Origin: Clostridiales bacterium
Lineage (GTDB): Bacteria > Bacillota > Clostridia > Saccharofermentanales > Saccharofermentanaceae
Assembly: GCA_017615755.1 (NCBI GenBank)
Contig: JAFZZM010000024.1
Coordinates: forward strand, 62,001 to 126,000
Reading direction: 5' to 3'
Length of the DNA stretch: 64,000 nt
The position numbers and the translations under genes were made by a program. This document shows positions 59,574 to 64,000 of this stretch, piece by piece; position 1 is the first letter of the stretch, and each line of letters starts with the position of its first letter. Below the pieces are notes generated by a model that searched no databases, had not been told where the DNA came from, and worked only from the letters and a program-made list of their open reading frames with translations.

Positions 59574-59600
59574 ACCACCGCGAGAAGCTCTCACGGTGGT
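59574..59600 (-). terminator. Terminator of the GH94 gene
   Basis: ACCACCG (59574-59580) with CGGTGGT (59594-59600) and inner GAGA/TCTC. On the minus strand TTTTTCGCTTTTG follows. It lies 32 bases past the stop. Confidence 0.8.
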
Positions 59601-59631
59601 CTTATTTTTCACTCACTCAGAAACGAAGCAA

Positions 59632-62613
59632 TCAGAACTTGACCTCAACCTCGTGTACTGCGCCGTCTGCGAAGATCGGTACTGCCGCGCCCTCGATCGG
59701 TGCGCCGTCTACCGTGATGGACACGCCATCCTTCGTTCTGCAGAAGCCCTCCGGCTTGGAAACCGTAATGTGGTACTGTGCCTTGCCGGATGTGACCATA
59801 ATGTCCTCGGATGTATCCTCAGGACGCAGGATCGGCTCAACGATCAGAGCATCGCTGGTAAAGTCCACGCCGAAGCTGGTAAAGAGGCAAAGCAGGAGCC
59901 ATGTGGATGTACCGGACAGCGTCGGTCCGATATTCTCGCCGGTCTCGGAGTTGTTGTACTGCGTGCAAAGTCTCGGGTTACCGCAGACTGTAAACGGCGA
60001 AGTCATGGTGCGGTACGGCAGGATGCGGTCGATGACCCAGAACGCCGTCTTGGCCAATCTCTCGGCCAGAGCCTTATCGTTTACGGCCTTGCTGGCCTTC
60101 AGCATCGCCGCTGCGGCCATCATGTTGGCATGCTTGAATACGGCGCCGTTCTCGCGGTCGCCGGCATAGTATAGCGCCACGTCGATCTTCGGCGCGATCT
60201 GCGGATAATCCACGCCTGTGCAGAGACGGAAACCGAACGGTGTCTTCAGGTTCTTGTCGAGGCTGTCGAGCATCGTGCTGATCTGCTCCTCGGAAGCACA
60301 ATCCGCGAGGACCGCCCAGCTGAAGGAGTTCAGGAAGTATGTGCCGACCTTGCCCTCTTCAATTACAAGGCCGTCGCCCTTGGCGCCCAGATAAGAGAGA
60401 TTCGGCTTTTCTTTCCGATTGAAAAGCACTCGTGCGAAGTAGTCTTCTTTCCATGCATATTCGTTGATGCGTGTCTTCAGGTCAGCAGAAACGCCTTCCA
60501 AATAGGAAGCATACTCTTCGTCGCCGCAGTGACGGTACATGCCGATCGCCGCGTCAACTGCCACCTTCAGGAGGCAGCCGTTCATGACGGACTCACTGTA
60601 CTCGGACTCATACGGCACTTCGCCGTAGCCCTTGCCGGACTTCGCCAGCTGCTCTTTGTAATTCTCGATCTTTGTCGGACCATTTACGCAATCCGGATCC
60701 ACGCGCAGGCAGTCGTTCCAGTCCGCACGGTCGATAAGCGGAAGCCCGTGGCCGCCGACGGAGATCTTGTAGGAGTATGTAAATACAGCCTTGATGGTCT
60801 CAAGAACAGTACGCTTCTCTCCTTCTGTGCCTGCGATCGGAAGTTCTTCCTTCAGGAAATCGTAGTCTCCGGTCAGGCTGATAAAGCGATCCAGAGCCTG
60901 GAGCAGCCAGAGCGCATCGTCAGACCACCAGCCCGGCTCTTTACCCTTCCAGTAGAAGTTATGGTTTGCATAACCCTCGGTATAGATGTTGGAGATCCAC
61001 TCACGGAGCAGCTTCTTGACGAACTCGATCTCGCCCATGCCTGCGAAATAGTACATGGAAGCGAAGATATCCTGGATCTCACGGAAACCGATCTCACGGT
61101 AGCCCTTCTGGGTCCAGTCGAGAGAACGGGATACGAATGTCTGGTAGAAAACCTGGAACGGCAGGTTGTTATTGACATATGCCTCGAAGTCCTTGTCACT
61201 ATGCTTGATCTGCATGTAGGACGCATACTTTTTCGTGAAGGAGATGACCTTATCCAGGCAGGACGGAAGCGCGGATGCATCGGTGAAACGAGCGATCAGG
61301 GCCTCGAGCTCTTCCTTCATGGTGATGTCTTCCTTGTAGTCCGGATTTACGCAATCCGAAGACAGGCAGGTGAAGTTGTCGATCTGAACTTTCGCACCGG
61401 AAGCAACGGAGAACGGAGCGGATACTGCGAAGAATCCCGGTCCTTTTCTCGAATGCGAATTCGAAAGCACTGCTGCGAACTGTGGGTTCTCAAGTGTGCC
61501 TGCGCCGACGAAATCAGCGTATCTTGCGCAGAACTGATCCGGAAAGACGGCCTTATCGCCTTCATGCACGATCAGGGTATTGTAACGGATGTTGCCCTTT
61601 GTCCACTTCGGATTCGGGTTAAAGGAGATCGCACGGATCTCGTCGTTATCGCCGTAGAATACTTCGGACTGGGCCACGACGGTGGAGAAGATAACGTCTT
61701 CACGAAGCGCGTGAACTTCCTGTGTACCGAACATACCTGTGTATACGATACGGAGATGACGGTTCTTGTTTCCGCTGTTGGAGATCTCGATGAGCTGTGC
61801 CTCGATGGCAACCGGAAGACCTTCTTCCTGCGGTACGATGAAGATCGTACGACGGACAGTCAATCCATCTTTCAAAGTGTACTCGATCACGGTACGGTTC
61901 TGTGCATGACGGCACTCTGCCTTCTCTACGGAATCCTGCTTTGCGGAACCGGAATAGAAGATCACCTTTCCGTTTTCTACGAGATAGAACTGGCGGTTGG
62001 CCGGGAAGCCGTTCTGCTCAGGCAGGTAATCCCAACGTGTAGCCAGAACCTGTGTGTCGGCATGGGAGCGGAAGCATCCGCCGCCAAGACGGTCGATGGC
62101 ACTCTTCGGTGTGCTCTGGAGCGGATGATCGAAACCGATGCGGTTACCGATCAGAAGATTGGTGTAGTAGTGCGGGCCCGGAGCCGGGGAAGCCAGATCA
62201 CAGATCAGCTCGCCGCCTTCGTTGAGCTTTCCGCCCCACTCGGAAGCGTACTCGATCACCGGAGTGGCAACGGCAAGGATCTTCTTTCCTTCCTCTTCTT
62301 CGGTGATGTCACCGACTTCGCCGTTCTCCTCGAGGAAAAGGCTGTACTTTCCATCCTTTTTGCTGATCAGGATGGAATATTTATTCTGCGCACACGCGCT
62401 TACGTATTCACAGATCTCGTCTTGTGCCAGAAGTGCGGCACAGACCGGAGCCGGGAAAGAAAGTCCGGCTACACCGAACACCACTCCTCCGTTAAGCATG
62501 GAAACATATTGTGCTGCTACTTCGCCTGAAGATGCTGCGTCTTTAAATCTCTGTTTCAAGACCTCGGATGCGGGAGCTGCTACTCCTCTTGCTCGCTCAT
62601 TTCGTAATGCCAT
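59632..62613 (-). CDS. GH94 family glycoside phosphorylase (substrate undetermined)
   Basis: A 993-residue cytosolic enzyme of the cellobiose/cellodextrin phosphorylase family, which splits beta-glucosides with phosphate to sugar-1-phosphates. The N-terminal 300 residues form the beta-sandwich. The (alpha/alpha)6 barrel has LPLIDRADWNDCLRVD, with the general acid Asp in the ADWND core, and GDRENGAVFKHANMMAAAAMLK. PTLSGTSTWLLLCLF takes the place of the usual phosphate-binding GTAGW segment. FGVDFTSDALIVEPILRPE is the C-terminal GH94 signature. It is longer than a cellobiose phosphorylase (about 810), so a longer-chain or different substrate (for example 1,2-oligoglucan) is possible. A GGAGG site precedes ATG. 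The following gene (63361-64000) is another GH94, closer to cellobiose phosphorylase. Confidence 0.88.
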   Translation of the reverse strand: MALRNERARGVAAPASEVLKQRFKDAASSGEVAAQYVSMLNGGVVFGVAGLSFPAPVCAALLAQDEICEYVSACAQNKYSILISKKDGKYSLFLEENGEVGDITEEEEGKKILAVATPVIEYASEWGGKLNEGGELICDLASPAPGPHYYTNLLIGNRIGFDHPLQSTPKSAIDRLGGGCFRSHADTQVLATRWDYLPEQNGFPANRQFYLVENGKVIFYSGSAKQDSVEKAECRHAQNRTVIEYTLKDGLTVRRTIFIVPQEEGLPVAIEAQLIEISNSGNKNRHLRIVYTGMFGTQEVHALREDVIFSTVVAQSEVFYGDNDEIRAISFNPNPKWTKGNIRYNTLIVHEGDKAVFPDQFCARYADFVGAGTLENPQFAAVLSNSHSRKGPGFFAVSAPFSVASGAKVQIDNFTCLSSDCVNPDYKEDITMKEELEALIARFTDASALPSCLDKVISFTKKYASYMQIKHSDKDFEAYVNNNLPFQVFYQTFVSRSLDWTQKGYREIGFREIQDIFASMYYFAGMGEIEFVKKLLREWISNIYTEGYANHNFYWKGKEPGWWSDDALWLLQALDRFISLTGDYDFLKEELPIAGTEGEKRTVLETIKAVFTYSYKISVGGHGLPLIDRADWNDCLRVDPDCVNGPTKIENYKEQLAKSGKGYGEVPYESEYSESVMNGCLLKVAVDAAIGMYRHCGDEEYASYLEGVSADLKTRINEYAWKEDYFARVLFNRKEKPNLSYLGAKGDGLVIEEGKVGTYFLNSFSWAVLADCASEEQISTMLDSLDKNLKTPFGFRLCTGVDYPQIAPKIDVALYYAGDRENGAVFKHANMMAAAAMLKASKAVNDKALAERLAKTAFWVIDRILPYRTMTSPFTVCGNPRLCTQYNNSETGENIGPTLSGTSTWLLLCLFTSFGVDFTSDALIVEPILRPEDTSEDIMVTSGKAQYHITVSKPEGFCRTKDGVSITVDGAPIEGAAVPIFADGAVHEVEVKF

Positions 62614-62672
62614 AGGAACCTCCTGAACCGACGCGCATGACCTCGCGCCGAAATGAATATTCTGTATTTTTT

Positions 62673-62678
62673 ATCTTA
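62673..62678 (-). promoter_or_regulatory. Extended -10 upstream of the GH94 gene
   Basis: On the minus strand TGGTAAGAT gives an extended -10, 60 bases before the ATG. The -35 is weak. Another hairpin (62716-62743) lies just upstream. Confidence 0.4.
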
Positions 62679-62715
62679 CCATGAAATCCTGTTTTTTGGT
62701 CATAAAAACAGAAAG

Positions 62716-62743
62716 CCTGTTCGAGCAAAAATGCACGAACAGG
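62716..62743 (-). terminator. Terminator-like hairpin upstream of the GH94 promoter
   Basis: CCTGTTCG (62716-62723) with CGAACAGG (62736-62743); on the minus strand CTTTCTGTTTTTATG follows. It would end transcripts from the upstream GH94 gene or act as an attenuator. Confidence 0.65.
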
Positions 62744-63360
62744 TCCGTCAGAAGCACTATGAGCATATACCCCCCGATATAGATTTGACTCGTTGCTCAA
62801 GTGCGAGGAAGATATCCCCTTTCGCTGCTCGATTGTGTACCAGACAGATCCCCGATGCCTGCCTTGCATCTCCCCCCTCTGGATTTTACGAAATCACCAA
62901 CCCCAATAGATGATTTTGCAAAACTGTCCACAATCGGAGCTCACGAAGCGTCCGAAGCAAAGCATATAGCACGCTCTTTCTGCCTTTCGGCACCGGCATC
63001 GCATTTGCACGCTGTATCCCCCTGGTGTCAGATGGTGAACACACCATTGACCGAGCCCCTTCTTCTAGCGCTACGGTCTTTACGGTGCAGTCTCCGGTGC
63101 ATATTGCGGAGCTGCTCCTGTGCAAATAATAGATGCCGACATCGTCCCCCATGCTCTCTTGAGTATCCCTCTGTTACCACATAGTCAAATCGTTCACGTC
63201 CTGTCTCCTCAAACAGGCGCTTGATTTTTCATGCTTGTTGCAGAGAGCATGCGGGTCGGCTTCCAGCCGAGGCATATGTCTTTGCTTTTGGATCCATCCC
63301 GGATCTGCAGTCATTCGTCCTCACATTGCAGCCCGGGATGGGGATTCTTCAGCTGTTCTA

Positions 63361-64000
63361 TCAGCCCATCACGATCTCGACTTTGTGTGTCGAACCCTTT
63401 TCGAAGACAGGAACGAGGTTACCCTCAGCCTTTTCTCCGTCGATAGTCATGGAAGCAACGCCCTTTTCCACTTTGTTCGGATTCTTCACGGAGATCTCGA
63501 TCGTCGCTCCGCGGAATACACGTGTTACCTTGTACTCCTCCCAGTCAGACGGGATACACGGATCGATGCGCAGGCCGTCGAAATCCGGCTTCACGCCGAG
63601 GATCGCCTGCGAGATAGCTACGAAGTTCCAGGCAGCAGTACCAGTCAGCCAGGAGTTCTTCGCTTCACCCATACGGCCGGCATCCTTACCTGCGATCATC
63701 TGCGAGTAAACGTACGGCTCGTTTCTATGGATCTCACTGATAGCTTCTCTATAAGCCGGGCAGATCTTCTTGTACAGGCTGAAAGCTCTGTCGCCACGTC
63801 CGATCACGGTCTCTGCGATCATGATCCACGGATTGTTGTGGCAGAAGATACCGGCGTTCTCCTTATATCCCGGCGGGTAGGAAGAGCACTCACCAAGATT
63901 GGAGTAGTATGTCTGGAAAGCCGGCTGCTGGATCACGATACCGTGCTCACACTCGAGGATATCGCGAACAGAGTTCAAAGCTTTCTCTGCACGACCATCT
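63361..64000 (-). CDS. Cellobiose phosphorylase-like GH94 enzyme, 5' part beyond window
   Basis: The last 213 residues of a second GH94 protein; the frame is open to the right edge. It reads [110 protein letters not shown] and a final beta domain. [14 protein letters not shown] and [15 protein letters not shown] are cellobiose phosphorylase signatures (the latter holds the phosphate-binding residues). It would turn imported cellobiose into glucose-1-phosphate and glucose. It is on the same strand as the 993-residue GH94 and 747 bases upstream of it. Confidence 0.9.
   Translation of the reverse strand, partial: DGRAEKALNSVRDILECEHGIVIQQPAFQTYYSNLGECSSYPPGYKENAGIFCHNNPWIMIAETVIGRGDRAFSLYKKICPAYREAISEIHRNEPYVYSQMIAGKDAGRMGEAKNSWLTGTAAWNFVAISQAILGVKPDFDGLRIDPCIPSDWEEYKVTRVFRGATIEISVKNPNKVEKGVASMTIDGEKAEGNLVPVFEKGSTHKVEIVMG

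Larger units (their letters stand above)
62614..63360. other. 747-base hairpin-rich gap between two GH94 genes
   Basis: It contains several strong inverted repeats: CATCCCGG..CCGGGATG (63295-63340) with CTGCA/TGCAG inside; TCGGCT-TCC-AGCCGA (63256-63270); CTCCG..CGGAG (63092-63111); and CCTGTTCG..CGAACAGG (62716-62743). On the minus strand short frames resemble coding sequence, one reading GRHRGSVWYTIEQRKGI like a fragment of an MnmA-type protein, but all are broken by stops. No intact gene is seen. It may be a structured leader or decayed DNA. Confidence 0.4.

Noticed and set aside
60529..62529. 666-codon open frame on the plus strand, antisense to GH94
   Set aside because: Shadow of a conserved gene with no promoter, ribosome site or family match.

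Overview
The window reads as chromosome of an anaerobic Gram-positive bacterium, most likely a Clostridia-type Bacillota. Support: the hprK-murB-rapZ cluster, a Bce-type detoxification module, a HydF maturase for [FeFe] hydrogenase, a nine-gene V-type ATPase with sodium-site residues, a two-gene SufC/SufB Fe-S system, two GH94 phosphorylases, and strong AGGAGG-type ribosome sites. Several promoters share an extended -10 of the form TGnGGTATA. I cannot name a species. No phage, integrase, transposase or CRISPR array was seen.

Layout. 1-3.8 kb: rapZ, murB and hprK (minus), then a small P-loop kinase bracketed by two copies of a palindromic element. 3.8-12.6 kb: an EF-G paralogue behind an operator-like promoter, then surface or envelope genes (a zinc-ribbon coiled-coil protein, two zinc-ribbon membrane proteins, a DUF2752 protein, a CAP-domain secreted protein, a lone pseudopilin). 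12.9-19.4 kb: cca, a metal-site-degenerate iron-ADH homologue, a GH31 glycosidase and a wall-anchored-looking protein. 19.4-21.5 kb: tRNA-Ala(CGC), a composite repeat and sufC-sufB. 21.5-26.2 kb: a BceAB-like ABC transporter with its two-component system. 26.2-34.0 kb: mnmA, nadA, an acetyltransferase-like protein, a cysteine hydrolase, an SDR protein and an ABC-2 exporter.

34.3-43.0 kb: the V-ATPase operon in the order G/H-I-K-E-C-F-A-B-D. 43.0-45.9 kb: a 10-bp tandem array, a second copy of the composite repeat, an XRE regulator, a lipoprotein and hydF. 46.0-51.6 kb: a carbohydrate ABC importer (ATPase, two permeases, binding protein) followed by a T/E-rich lipoprotein. 52.2-55.1 kb: an ABC-2 exporter with a LytTR regulator and a DUF3021-like protein. 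55.3-64 kb: a class A PBP, an RlmD-type rRNA methyltransferase, a 53-bp hairpin tandem repeat and two GH94 phosphorylase genes, the second cut by the window edge.

Taken together the genes fit a fermentative, oligosaccharide-using anaerobe: the sugar importer, GH31 and GH94 enzymes handle oligosaccharides, HprK and RapZ link carbon status to the cell wall, and the V-ATPase handles ion gradients. The least explained material is non-coding: three families of structured repeats (2.9/3.7 kb, 19.7/43.3 kb and 59.4 kb), a 10-bp array at 43.1 kb, and a 747-base hairpin-rich gap at 62.6-63.4 kb. Several enzymes have substituted catalytic or metal-binding residues.
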